From Pseudonocardia ammonioxydans (lineage in GTDB: Bacteria > Actinomycetota > Actinomycetes > Mycobacteriales > Pseudonocardiaceae), in assembly GCF_900115005.1 (NCBI RefSeq), contig NZ_FOUY01000001.1:495003-559002 (forward strand): DNA of 64,000 nt, in the 5' to 3' direction. Below are positions 54,370 through 64,000 of this stretch, in pieces (within the stretch, counting starts at the first letter, position 1; the number at the start of each line of letters is the position of its first letter). Made by a program: the position numbers and the translations under genes. The notes under the pieces were generated by a model. That model was not told the origin of the DNA. It was given only the letters and a program-made list of their open reading frames with translations, and searched no databases.

Positions 54370-55059
54370 GTGCGTCTCCTACTGGTCGAGGACGAGAAAC
54401 CACTGGCCGAGCTCGTCCGCCGTGGCCTGGCCGCCGAGGGACACGAGGTGGAGGTCGCGCACGACGGGGACACCGGCCTGCGCCACGCCCTGTCCGGCCG
54501 GCACGACGTGATCGTGCTGGACATCATGCTCCCCGGCCTGTCCGGCTACCGGATCCTGCAGCACCTGCGCGAGCGCGGGGTGTGGACGCCGGTGCTGATG
54601 CTCACGGCCAAGGACGGGGAGTACGACGAGGCCGACGCGTTCGACCTCGGCGCCGACGACTACCTGACCAAGCCGTTCTCGTTCGTCGTGCTGCAGGCCC
54701 GGCTGCGTGCGCTGCTGCGCCGGGCCGGGGAGACCGCGCCGACCGTGATGCGGGTCGGGGACCTGACGCTCGACCCCGGTACGCACCGGGTGCACCGCGG
54801 CGAGGTCGAGATCTCGCTGACCCCGCGGGAGTTCGGGGTGCTGGAACACCTCATGCAGCACACCGGCCAGGTGGTGACCAAGACCGACATCCTGCGGTCG
54901 GTGTGGGACGCGCACTACGACGGCGAGGTCAACGTCGTCGAGGTCTACGTCGGCTACCTGCGCCGCAAGATCGACACCCCGTTCGGGACGCACAGCATCG
55001 AGACCCTGCGCGGGGTCGGCTATCGCATGTCGGAGCCGGCCTCGGCACCGCCGCGCTGA
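54370..55059 (+). CDS. OmpR-family response regulator
   Basis: 229 residues. The receiver domain has acidic pocket Glu7/Asp8, phospho-acceptor Asp51 (VLDIMLPG), Thr79 and Lys101 (LTKPF). The C-terminal winged-helix DNA-binding domain ends with [34 protein letters not shown] 54370. The sensor kinase gene lies on the opposite strand 370 bp downstream, convergent rather than in operon, so pairing is by proximity. Confidence 0.92.
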   Translation: MRLLLVEDEKPLAELVRRGLAAEGHEVEVAHDGDTGLRHALSGRHDVIVLDIMLPGLSGYRILQHLRERGVWTPVLMLTAKDGEYDEADAFDLGADDYLTKPFSFVVLQARLRALLRRAGETAPTVMRVGDLTLDPGTHRVHRGEVEISLTPREFGVLEHLMQHTGQVVTKTDILRSVWDAHYDGEVNVVEVYVGYLRRKIDTPFGTHSIETLRGVGYRMSEPASAPPR

Positions 55060-55428
55060 ACGCCCGCCGGGCTACCGGGCCGAGGGCTCGCCACGCCGGC
55101 GGGCCGGTTGCCTGCTGAGCGGGCCGCGCCGGACGCGCAGCGCGCTCGCGCACCTCGCTGCCGGGCCGGGCTACTCGACCGGCTGCCGGTCCGGGCACTC
55201 GCCCGGCTGCCGGGCCGGGCGCTCTCGGTCGGCTGCCGGGCCGGGCGCTCTCGGTCGACTGCCGGGCCGGGCGCTCTCGGTCGACTGCCGGGCCGGGCGC
55301 TCTCGGCCGGCTGCCGGGCCGGGCGCGGTGCCGCTCCGTCGGGCCGGGTGCTCGCCGGGCCACCGGGCGGAACGCTCACCGGGCGGCTCACCGGAGCGCC
55401 GGGGCCGGCGCGATGCCGGCCGTCCGGC
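55060..55428. other. Intergenic region between response regulator and kinase 3' ends
   Basis: 369 bp without a supported gene between convergent ends. Most of it is a 24-26 bp tandem array (listed separately). The rest is G+C-rich with no motif. Open frames here repeat the array and are not genes. Confidence 0.6.
55168..55346. repeat. 26-bp tandem repeat array (minisatellite-like)
   Basis: About seven units. The clearest begin at 55217, 55243, 55269 and 55295, each starting GGGCGCTCTCGGTC and ending in GCCGGGCC; the outer units at about 55168 and 55193 and at 55321 are diverged. Units contain GCCGGGCCGGGC, which can pair with itself. Likely expands and contracts by slippage; possible terminator between the converging genes. 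Confidence 0.85.
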
Positions 55429-57876
<2,448 letters not shown>

Positions 57877-57925
57877 CACACCCACGAGGGTATCGCCGAC
57901 GAACTGTGCACACCCTGAGACGAGC

Positions 57926-57959
57926 ACCGCCGGAGTTAACAGTTGTTAACTCCGGCGGT
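57926..57959. promoter_or_regulatory. 34-bp perfect palindrome upstream of the TetR gene
   Basis: Arms ACCGCCGGAGTTAAC (57926-57940) and its complement (57945-57959) around AGTT, 11 bp before the TetR start. It contains GTTAAC-N4-GTTAAC (57935-57950), the motif seen at accD1. Most likely the autoregulatory operator; it may also affect the divergent kinase. Confidence 0.75.
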
Positions 57960-57970
57960 ACCATCGGCGG

Positions 57971-58579
57971 ATGGCCGTCGCCCCGGACACCGCCGGACCC
58001 ACCCGGCGTGAGCAGATCCTCGCCGAGGCCGCCCGGCTGTTCGCCCGGCACGGGTTCCACGGCGTGAGCATCGCCGACCTGGGCGCGGCCGTCGGGGTCA
58101 GCGGGCCCGCCCTCTACCGGCACTTCCCGGGCAAGGAGGCCCTGCTCGCCGAGATGCTGATCGACATCAGCGAGCGGCTGCTCGGCGGCGGGCGGGCCCG
58201 GGTGCACCACGCCGACCCCCGCGAGTCGCTCGCGGACCTGGTCGACTTCCACATCGAGTTCACCACCCGCGAACCCGAGCTGATCGTCGTCCAGGACCGG
58301 GACCTGGCCAACCTGCCCGAGGAGCCGCGCCGGACCGTGCGGCGGCTGCAGCGCACCTACGTCGAGCTGTGGGTCGACACCCTGCGGCGGGTGCACCCCG
58401 GCGTCCCGCCGGCCGACGCCCGGACCGTCGCCCACGGCGTGTTCGGGCTGCTCAACTCGACCCCGTACACACCGCCGTACTCCTCGCGGGCCGAGCAGCC
58501 GCCGGTCCGCGGGGCCGACGCCCGTGCCGCCGTGCTGCGCCGGATGGCGCTGGCCGCACTGGACGCCGCCCCGGCCTGA
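57971..58579 (+). CDS. TetR/AcrR-family transcriptional regulator (BkaR-like candidate)
   Basis: 202 residues. The N-terminal helix-turn-helix is REQILAEAARLFARHGFHGVSIADLGAAVGVSGPALYRHFPGKEALL, followed by a ligand-binding domain ending in VHGVFGLLNSTPYTP, a pattern of the TetR group that governs acyl-CoA catabolic operons. The ligand may be an acyl-CoA. Its operator motif matches that before accD1. In mycobacteria a TetR gene (Rv2506, bkaR) sits near accA1/accD1, so the link is plausible; here a two-component system intervenes. Confidence 0.82.
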   Translation: MAVAPDTAGPTRREQILAEAARLFARHGFHGVSIADLGAAVGVSGPALYRHFPGKEALLAEMLIDISERLLGGGRARVHHADPRESLADLVDFHIEFTTREPELIVVQDRDLANLPEEPRRTVRRLQRTYVELWVDTLRRVHPGVPPADARTVAHGVFGLLNSTPYTPPYSSRAEQPPVRGADARAAVLRRMALAALDAAPA

Positions 58580-58594
58580 GTCTCCGCGAGCGCG

Positions 58595-60556
58595 TCACAC
58601 CCCGGCCCGCGCCGGGCGGCCGGCGTCCCGGGTGCCGGCCGACGCGCCCCGTCCGGGCCCGGCCGCGACCCGCCGGTCCGAGCCGACCAGCAGTCGCAGC
58701 CCGTTCAGGCAGACCAGCACCGTCGACAGCTCGTGGCCGGCCACGCCGACCACCAGCGGCAGCGTCCCGACCAGGTCCCAGGTCACCAGCACGACGATCA
58801 CCGCGGCGGCGAGGGCCAGGTTCGCCCGGGCGATCCGGCGCGCGCGGCGGGCCAGCTCGACCAGCGGGGCGATGGACCCGAGGGGGTCCCGGGTGAGGAC
58901 GCCGTCCGCGGCCTCCAGCGCGAGCGCGCCGGCCCCCTCGCCGACGACCAGCCCGACGTCCGCCGAGGCCAGCAGCGGGGCGTCGTTGATGCCGTCGCCC
59001 GCGGCGAGCACCCGGTGCCCGGACGCCTGCCGCGCCCGGACGGCGTCGACCTTGTCCGCGGGCAGCAACCCGGCGCGCACCGTCGACAGCCCGAGCCGCT
59101 CGCCCAGCACGCGGGCCGGCCGCGGCGCGTCCCCGGTGAGGATCTCCGGCTCGCCGAGCAGCCGCCGGAGCCCGCCGAGGGCCTCGGCCGCGCCGGGGCG
59201 CGGTTCGTCGGACAGCCCGACGACGCCGGCCGGCTCCCCGTCGACGACGACCACCACGGCCGTCCGTCCACCCTCCTGTACCCCGCGGACCAGGGCGGTG
59301 GCCGGTTCCCCGGGCGCGGCGTCCGGATCGGGGCGCCCGACCTGCACGGCGCGGCCGGCGACGTCGGCCCGCACGCCCTCGCCCGGGACCGCCGCGAACC
59401 CGGACGCCGCGGGCAGCCCGAGCCCGCGTTCGAGCGCGTGCCCGCGCACCGCGCGGCCGAGGACGTGCTCGCTGCCCTGCTCCGCCGCCGCGGCCGTCAC
59501 CAGGACCTCGTCGGCGGTCCACCGGCCGAGCGGGTGCACCTCGACCACCCGGGGTCGCCCGGTGGTGAGGGTGCCGGTCTTGTCCAGCACCACGGTGTCG
59601 ACCTCGGCGAGCGCCTCCAGCACGGTGACGTCCTTGACCAGCGTCCCGCGGCGGCCGGCGACCGCGAGCGCGGCGAGCAACGGCGGCATCGTCGCCAGCA
59701 CGATCGCGCACGGCGAGGCGACGATCATGAACACGATCGCGCGGAGCAGGGTGTCCTCGAACGGCGCACCGAACAGCAGCGGCACCGTCAGCAACCCGAC
59801 CGTCGCCGCGACGACGAGCACCGAGTAGCGGGCCTCCACCCGTTCGACGAACAGCTGGCGGCGGGCCTTCGTGCCGGCCGCCCGCTCGACCTGCGCCGCG
59901 ACCCCGGCCACGACGCTGTCCGCCGCGTCCCGCAGCACCCGCACCCGCAGCACGCCGGTGCCGTTCACGGTGCCGGCCAGGACGTCGTCCCCGGGTCCGC
60001 GCCGGACCGGCACCGGTTCTCCGGTCAGGCCTGCGGTGTCCACCTCGGACACTCCGGTGAGGACGCGGCCGTCGCCCGGGATCCGCTCCCCGGGCCGGAC
60101 GAGCACGGTCTGCCCGGCGACCAGCTCGGCGGCCGGGACCCGGCGCTCGTCGTGCTCCCGGGACTCCTCCGCTCCGTCCGGGACGACGGTCGCCGTCTCG
60201 GGCGCGAGGTCGAGCAGCGCGTCGATGCTCGCCCGGGTCCGGGCCGTCATCACCGACTCGAGCGCGCCGGACGTCGCGAAGATGACGATCAGCAACCCGC
60301 CGTCGAACCAGTGCCCGATCGACGCCGCCGCGCCCGCCGCGACGACCATCAGCAGATCGACGTCGAGGCGTCGCTCCGCCAGCGCCCGCAGCCCGGCCAC
60401 CGCCGGCTCCCACCCGCCGAGGACGTAGCAGGCGAGGTAGGCCGCCACCACCGGCAGCGCGGGCGCACCGGCGAGGTCGAGCGCCGTCGCGGCGAGGAAC
60501 GCCAGGAGTGCGGCGCCGGCGTGGCGGACCTCGGAGAGGGCGAGTGCGGTGCGCAT
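58595..60556 (-). CDS. P1B-type heavy-metal-translocating ATPase (SPC-motif, Co/Ni/Fe-like)
   Basis: 653 residues from ATG 60556. There is no N-terminal cysteine metal-binding domain. Transmembrane motif SPC in IVASPCAIVLATMPP and HELSTVLVCLNGLRLL resemble P1B-4 pumps such as CtpD/CtpJ. The phosphorylation site is Asp325 in DKTGT, with TGDAPRPA and AAGDGINDAPLLASADVG also conserved. It likely exports a divalent metal. It is divergent from an ArsR repressor over a palindrome; a longer start (60568) overlaps that operator. Confidence 0.88.
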   Translation of the reverse strand: MRTALALSEVRHAGAALLAFLAATALDLAGAPALPVVAAYLACYVLGGWEPAVAGLRALAERRLDVDLLMVVAAGAAASIGHWFDGGLLIVIFATSGALESVMTARTRASIDALLDLAPETATVVPDGAEESREHDERRVPAAELVAGQTVLVRPGERIPGDGRVLTGVSEVDTAGLTGEPVPVRRGPGDDVLAGTVNGTGVLRVRVLRDAADSVVAGVAAQVERAAGTKARRQLFVERVEARYSVLVVAATVGLLTVPLLFGAPFEDTLLRAIVFMIVASPCAIVLATMPPLLAALAVAGRRGTLVKDVTVLEALAEVDTVVLDKTGTLTTGRPRVVEVHPLGRWTADEVLVTAAAAEQGSEHVLGRAVRGHALERGLGLPAASGFAAVPGEGVRADVAGRAVQVGRPDPDAAPGEPATALVRGVQEGGRTAVVVVVDGEPAGVVGLSDEPRPGAAEALGGLRRLLGEPEILTGDAPRPARVLGERLGLSTVRAGLLPADKVDAVRARQASGHRVLAAGDGINDAPLLASADVGLVVGEGAGALALEAADGVLTRDPLGSIAPLVELARRARRIARANLALAAAVIVVLVTWDLVGTLPLVVGVAGHELSTVLVCLNGLRLLVGSDRRVAAGPGRGASAGTRDAGRPARAGV

Positions 60557-60569
60557 GCGGCGACACATT

Positions 60570-60589
60570 ACCTGCGCAGTCACGCAGGT
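60570..60589. promoter_or_regulatory. Inverted repeat operator between metal ATPase and ArsR genes
   Basis: ACCTGCG-N6-CGCAGGT (60570-60589), a 7-bp inverted repeat in the divergent promoter of the ATPase and ArsR genes, the size and place expected of an ArsR/SmtB site. A lone GCAGGT half-site recurs near 60641. Binding by the neighbouring ArsR protein is inferred. Confidence 0.6.
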
Positions 60590-60657
60590 ACGCAACGACG
60601 CATCCACGTACTGAGATGGTCGCCCATCCGCGCAGCCCCGCAGGTATCCTCGTCGCC

Positions 60658-61005
60658 GTGCACGAGTCGATCCCCGGCTTCGCGATGCCGACCGACGAGG
60701 AGGTCCGCCACGCGGCGGACGCGCTGCGCATGCTGTCCGACCCGACCCGGATCAAGATCCTCTGGGCGCTGCTGCAGGGCGAGTCCTCCGTGGCCTGCCT
60801 GGCCGAGCTGGTCGGAGCCGCCCCCACCGCGGTCAGCCAGCACCTGGCCAAGCTCCGCCTCGCCGGCGTCGTGGGAAACCGGCGGGAGGGGACGTTCGTC
60901 TACTACACGGTCGAGGACCCGCAGGTGGGAGCCCTGCTGGAACGCGCGCTGCACCGCGAACCCGCCGGGAGCCGAGCGACCCCGGGCCCGTCGGCCGACG
61001 GTTGA
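60658..61005 (+). CDS. ArsR/SmtB-family metal-responsive repressor (KmtR/NmtR-like)
   Basis: 115 residues from GTG 60658. Winged-helix with ALRMLSDPTRIKILWALLQGESSVACLAELVGAAPTAVSQHLAKLRLAGVV. No CxC-type thiol motif in the recognition helix, so it probably senses Ni/Co or Zn through other His/Asp residues, as KmtR/NmtR do. The pairing with an SPC-motif pump supports Co/Ni. GTG chosen for the family length; an ATG at 60616 is upstream. Confidence 0.87.
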   Translation: MHESIPGFAMPTDEEVRHAADALRMLSDPTRIKILWALLQGESSVACLAELVGAAPTAVSQHLAKLRLAGVVGNRREGTFVYYTVEDPQVGALLERALHREPAGSRATPGPSADG

Positions 61006-61034
61006 CCGCGGAGCGCGAAGGGTACGAACCGGAC

Positions 61035-61253
61035 ATGGAGCCCGACCGGAACACCCCCGGCCCGCAGCGCCCCGAGACCCGGCGGATCGTCGCCTGGGTA
61101 CTGATCCTGGCGCTGGTCTCGGCCTTCCCGCTCAGCTACCTGATCGGGAGCGCGCAGACCTCGGGCGGCTCGCAGATCGTCGTCGCCCTGGTCGTCGTGG
61201 CGGCACTCGTCGGAGGCGTGGCGTTCTGGTTGCACCGGCGCACCGGCCCGTGA
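61035..61253 (+). CDS. Small membrane protein of unknown function
   Basis: 72 residues from ATG 61035 (or 83 from TTG 61002, which overlaps the arsR stop as TTGA). Two membrane helices: RIVAWVLILALVSAFPLSYLI and QIVVALVVVAALVGGVAFWL. No family recognised. It follows arsR and may be co-transcribed, perhaps linked to metal handling by position only. Confidence 0.6.
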   Translation: MEPDRNTPGPQRPETRRIVAWVLILALVSAFPLSYLIGSAQTSGGSQIVVALVVVAALVGGVAFWLHRRTGP

Positions 61254-61296
61254 TCACCGGCTGGGGCGCGCGGGGGCCGCACGGGAGACTGGACGG

Positions 61297-62142
61297 GTGC
61301 AGTACCGCCACGCGCCGGCCGCGGACCGCTCCGCCCTCGACGCGGTCCTGGCCTCCGCGCCCGGACGCCCGACGCTGCCGGTCCGGCTGACCGTCGAGCT
61401 GCTGGGCCGGGCCCGCGAGCACCTCGCGTCCCGGGGAGCCGGGAACCCGGGGCCGGTCACCGTGTGGGACCCGTGCTGCGGGGCCGGCGTCTCACTGACC
61501 GTGCTCGGCCTGCTCTGCCCCGGGATCGCGACGCTGGCCGGGACCGATGCCGACCCCGCCCCGCTCGACCTGGCGCGGCGCAACCTCGCGCTGCTCGCGC
61601 CCGGCGGTCCCGCCGCCCGCGCGTCCGAACTGGATGATCTGGCCACCCGGCACGGCAAGGAGTCCTACGCCGACGCCGCGGCCGCGGCCCGCGAGCTGGT
61701 GCCGCGCAGCCGTCCGCAGTGGATGGTCGCGCCGGCCGACGCGCACGACCGCGCCGCGACGCGGGCCGCGCTGGCCGGCATCGCACCGGACGTGGTGCTC
61801 GCCGACCTGCCGCACGGCCGACAGACGTCCTGGGCCGGGGCCACCGCGGCTCCCGCGACACCCGCGGCGCCCGGTGACGCCGGCGGTGACGTCGGGTCGG
61901 GACCGCACGGCAGCCCGGCCCGCGGGCGGGGTTCCGGCACCGACGGCCCGGCGCCCGGTCCCCCGCCCGAGATCGCGTTCCTGCGCGCCGTGGCCGGGGT
62001 CCTCGCCCCGCAGGCGGTCGTGGTCGCGGTCGGCCGGGGCCGGTCGGTGCCGCTCCCGCCCGGGGTGCGGGCGCTGGAGAAGCTGCGGGTCGGGCACCGG
62101 GCGGCCGTGCTCGTCCGGGCCGGCGCGCTGACCGGGCGCTGA
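61297..62142 (+). CDS. AviRa-like 23S rRNA (guanine) methyltransferase
   Basis: 281 residues. Strong similarity by eye to AviRa, the avilamycin-resistance enzyme that methylates G2535 of 23S rRNA: N-terminal YRHA and SAPGRPTLPVRL, SAM-binding VWDPCCGAGVSLTVLGLL, GTDADPAPLDLARRNLALL, the catalytic-type DLPHG (AviRa has DLPYG) and the C-terminal ALEKLRVGHRAAVLVRA. A ~45-residue Ala/Gly/Pro insert follows the DLPHG motif. No orthosomycin cluster is nearby, so the host role may be rRNA modification or intrinsic resistance. GTG 61297. Confidence 0.8.
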   Translation: MQYRHAPAADRSALDAVLASAPGRPTLPVRLTVELLGRAREHLASRGAGNPGPVTVWDPCCGAGVSLTVLGLLCPGIATLAGTDADPAPLDLARRNLALLAPGGPAARASELDDLATRHGKESYADAAAAARELVPRSRPQWMVAPADAHDRAATRAALAGIAPDVVLADLPHGRQTSWAGATAAPATPAAPGDAGGDVGSGPHGSPARGRGSGTDGPAPGPPPEIAFLRAVAGVLAPQAVVVAVGRGRSVPLPPGVRALEKLRVGHRAAVLVRAGALTGR

Positions 62143-62178
62143 CCCGGCGCCGGATCACGCGCGGCACCGCCGGAGCGG

Positions 62179-62913
62179 CTACCGGCCGGGCGTCGCCGGG
62201 CCGGTCCCGCCCGGGAGCCGGGCGTAGGCGTCGAGCAGCTGGTCGCGGGCCGCGACGAGGTAGCGGGCGAGCTCGTCGGCGGCCTTCTCGACGTGCCCGT
62301 CGGTGAGCATCGCGGCGATCTCGCCGTTGCGGTCCAGGTAGGGCTCGTGGAACTCGCGCACCTGCGGCATCCGCTGGAAGACCAGGCGCATCTCGGCCAG
62401 CAGCCGGCCCATCTCGCGCTCCAGCCGCGGGCTGCCGGCCAGCGCCACGACGTCGCGGTGGAAGTGCTGGTTGGCCGCGGCGACCCCGGTCCAGTCGCCG
62501 ACCTCCGCGGCACCGCGCCCCTCCCGGTAGGCCGCGCGCACCGCGCTCAGCGCCGCGGGGTCCGCGGCCCGCGCGCCGTAGCGGATCGCGCCGGGCTCGA
62601 TCACCAGGCGGGCCGAGTAGACGTCGCGGATGTCGTCGGCCTCCGGCTGCGCGACGAACACGCCCCGGTTCGGGACCCGGATCAGGACCCGCTCCGCGAC
62701 CAGCTGGGACAGCGCCTCCCGCACGGTGTTCCGGGAGACCTGCAGCGCCGCGCCGAGCGCCTGCTCGGGCAGCCGGGCCCCGACCCGCAGCCGGGCCTCC
62801 GCGACCTCCGCCCGGATCCGGTCGGCCACCCGCTCGGCGGCGGGCACGACGACCGTGCGGGACGCGGCGAGGGACGCCAGGGCGTCCTGCACGGCGGCGT
62901 TCGCATCGGTCAC
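62179..62913 (-). CDS. GntR-family transcriptional regulator (FadR/FCD subfamily)
   Basis: 244 residues. An N-terminal GntR winged helix (VADRIRAEVAEARLRVGARLPEQALGAALQVSRNTVREALSQL) is followed by an FCD helical ligand-binding domain with metal/ligand His residues (NQHFHRDVVALAGSPRLER). FCD members usually sense organic acids. It is alone at the 3' end of the AviRa gene (convergent), and its promoter side is close to an IS element. Confidence 0.88.
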   Translation of the reverse strand: MTDANAAVQDALASLAASRTVVVPAAERVADRIRAEVAEARLRVGARLPEQALGAALQVSRNTVREALSQLVAERVLIRVPNRGVFVAQPEADDIRDVYSARLVIEPGAIRYGARAADPAALSAVRAAYREGRGAAEVGDWTGVAAANQHFHRDVVALAGSPRLEREMGRLLAEMRLVFQRMPQVREFHEPYLDRNGEIAAMLTDGHVEKAADELARYLVAARDQLLDAYARLPGGTGPATPGR

Positions 62914-63029
62914 GGTCGAGATCCTACGGGAGAAATCCTGCGTTTCCGATTGCCGGATCGTTCAACAATCCTTCAAACTCTCGTTCACCCTGCGGCGAAC
63001 ACGCCCGCAGGCGCCCCAGAGACCAGCTA

Positions 63030-64000
63030 GTGCCGCGTCCGAGAACGTTGACGTTGTAACCCGGCTGTGGTGATCGGCTGGGAAGCTGTTGCTGGAGGTG
63101 GGCGATGGCACGGCAACCCGAGGTGTTCGTCCGGGAGCTGGACCCGGCCGAGGCGCAGCGTCTGGTGAAGATCACCCGCACTGCGCGGGACCGGGTCCGG
63201 CTGCGCCGGGCGGGGATCGTGCTGGCCTCGGTCCAGGGCCGCAGCGCGGCCGAGGCCGCGGCGATGTTCGCCGCGACCGCGCAGTACGCGCGGGAGGTGA
63301 TCCACGCGTTCAACCAGCAAGGGTTCGCTGCTCTGGACCCAAAATGGAGCGGGGGCCGACCTCATAAGTTCGGTCCCCACGTCCGCGAGTTGATCTGCCG
63401 GGTCGCCCGGACCCCGCCCCAGCAGGCTGGGCTTCCGTTCACCACGTGGAGCCTGTCCAAGCTGGTCGAGCATCTTGCTGCGGTGCATCGGGTCGCGATC
63501 AGCATCGACACTGTCCGCCGGGTCCTGCGCGCGGCGGGGGTGCGCTGGCAGGCCACCAAGACCTGGAAGGCCAGCCGCGACCCGCACTTTCGCGAGAAGA
63601 TGGATCGGATCCTCGACCTCTACGACCGCTCCGCGGCCGGCCGGATCCCCGACGGTGGCCGCGTGATCTGCGTCGACGAGTTCGGGCCGCTGAACCTCCA
63701 ACCCCGCCCGGGCCGGGGCTGGTTCCCCTCAGGTCGTCCGAACAGGTTACGGGCGACCTACAACCGCTATGGCGGAGTCCGGCACATGCTCTCCGGGCTC
63801 GATCTGGCTTCTGGGCAGATGTTCTATCGACTCCGCGACCGCAAACGCTGGCAGGAGTTCCTCGACTTCCTGCGCCAGCTCCGGCGTCGGTTCCCCACCG
63901 GGCGGCTATACGTCGTCTGTGACAACTTCTCCCCGCACCTCAAGACCGAGGTCGCCGCCTGGTGCGCGACCCACGACGTCGAGTTGGTCTTCACTCCGAC
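63030..64000 (+). mobile_element. IS630-family insertion sequence, left part (truncated by window end)
   Basis: A TA (63028-63029), the target usual for IS630/Tc1-mariner elements, is followed by a candidate left inverted repeat starting GTGCCGCGTCCGAGAACG, then the transposase gene. The right end lies past the window, so the boundary is only inferred. Confidence 0.55.
63105..64000 (+). CDS. IS630-family transposase (partial, runs off window)
   Basis: At least 298 codons with no stop before the window end. An N-terminal helix-turn-helix region (LRRAGIVLASVQGRSAAEAAAMF) is followed by a DDE-superfamily domain: first Asp in CVDEFGPLN, second in VCDNFSPH; the third acidic residue is beyond the window. 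ATG 63105 has GGAGG upstream. It is intact as far as seen. It lies about 190 bp upstream of the divergent GntR gene. Confidence 0.88.
   Translation, partial: MARQPEVFVRELDPAEAQRLVKITRTARDRVRLRRAGIVLASVQGRSAAEAAAMFAATAQYAREVIHAFNQQGFAALDPKWSGGRPHKFGPHVRELICRVARTPPQQAGLPFTTWSLSKLVEHLAAVHRVAISIDTVRRVLRAAGVRWQATKTWKASRDPHFREKMDRILDLYDRSAAGRIPDGGRVICVDEFGPLNLQPRPGRGWFPSGRPNRLRATYNRYGGVRHMLSGLDLASGQMFYRLRDRKRWQEFLDFLRQLRRRFPTGRLYVVCDNFSPHLKTEVAAWCATHDVELVFTP

Noticed and set aside
55060..55428. A protein gene in the repeat array
   Set aside because: Frames exist only because of G+C content and repeat the 26-bp unit.

Overview
The window is about 72% G+C or higher and dense with genes. The actinobacterial gene set and gene order (carD, lsr2, mhuD, clpC and the pan/fol/ftsH block) point to an actinobacterium. 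Protein similarity and the style of the intergenic sequence suggest Pseudonocardiaceae, perhaps Pseudonocardia; that genus-level call is inference. The order rlmB-cysS-ispF-ispD-carD / lpqE-radA / mutY / hydrolase / mhuD / clpC / lsr2 / lysS / coaX-panD-panC / DUF2520 / DUF3180-folK-folB-folP-folE-ftsH / hpt-tilS-DUF2342-dacB / ppa closely follows the Rv3579c-Rv3628 block of Mycobacterium tuberculosis as I know it. This supports many of the functional calls.

Layout. 0-9.5 kb: rRNA methylation, Cys-tRNA synthesis, MEP isoprenoid steps (ispD/ispF), the RNA polymerase regulator CarD, a lipoprotein, and DNA repair (radA, mutY). The diadenylate cyclase gene disA, expected beside radA, is missing here. 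9.5-20.7 kb: small metabolic genes (heme-degrading MhuD, Sir2 deacylase, isochorismatase-like hydrolase), an aldehyde dehydrogenase/DUF779 pair, the ClpC unfoldase and a siderophore-interacting protein. 20.7-34.8 kb: Lsr2, LysRS, the pantothenate/CoA genes, a PrsW-type membrane protease, the folate operon and FtsH. Between prsW and DUF3180 lies 1.2 kb of non-coding DNA with eight exact GTTCCGCGGAAC palindromes plus decayed copies. This is the most unusual feature in the window. 34.8-49.3 kb: a secreted serine protease, purine salvage, tRNA-Ile lysidine synthesis, PBP4-type carboxypeptidase, pyrophosphatase, an anti-sigma-like MEDS protein, PFK, SurE, a spermidine-synthase-like membrane protein and a CurA-type reductase.

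49.3-58.6 kb: an operon that looks like leucine catabolism (accD1-accA1-acyl-CoA dehydrogenase, i.e. methylcrotonyl-CoA carboxylase plus isovaleryl-CoA-type dehydrogenase) and a TetR regulator 3.7 kb away. Both have the same GTTAAC-N4-GTTAAC site at their promoters, so the regulator probably controls the operon although a two-component system sits between them. That system is unusual: the response regulator and histidine kinase converge on a tandem repeat array, and the kinase carries a ~320-residue repetitive tail. 58.6-62.9 kb: a P1B-type metal ATPase divergent from an ArsR repressor across a palindromic operator, an AviRa-like 23S rRNA methyltransferase and a GntR/FCD regulator. 63.0-64.0 kb: the left part of an IS630-family element, cut by the window end.

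Other recurring traits are apparent CTG start codons fused to the preceding TGA stop (radA, sir2, folE), long Pro/Gly/Ala-rich tails or inserts in several proteins, and perfect hairpins between convergent genes. No tRNA, rRNA or CRISPR array was recognised.
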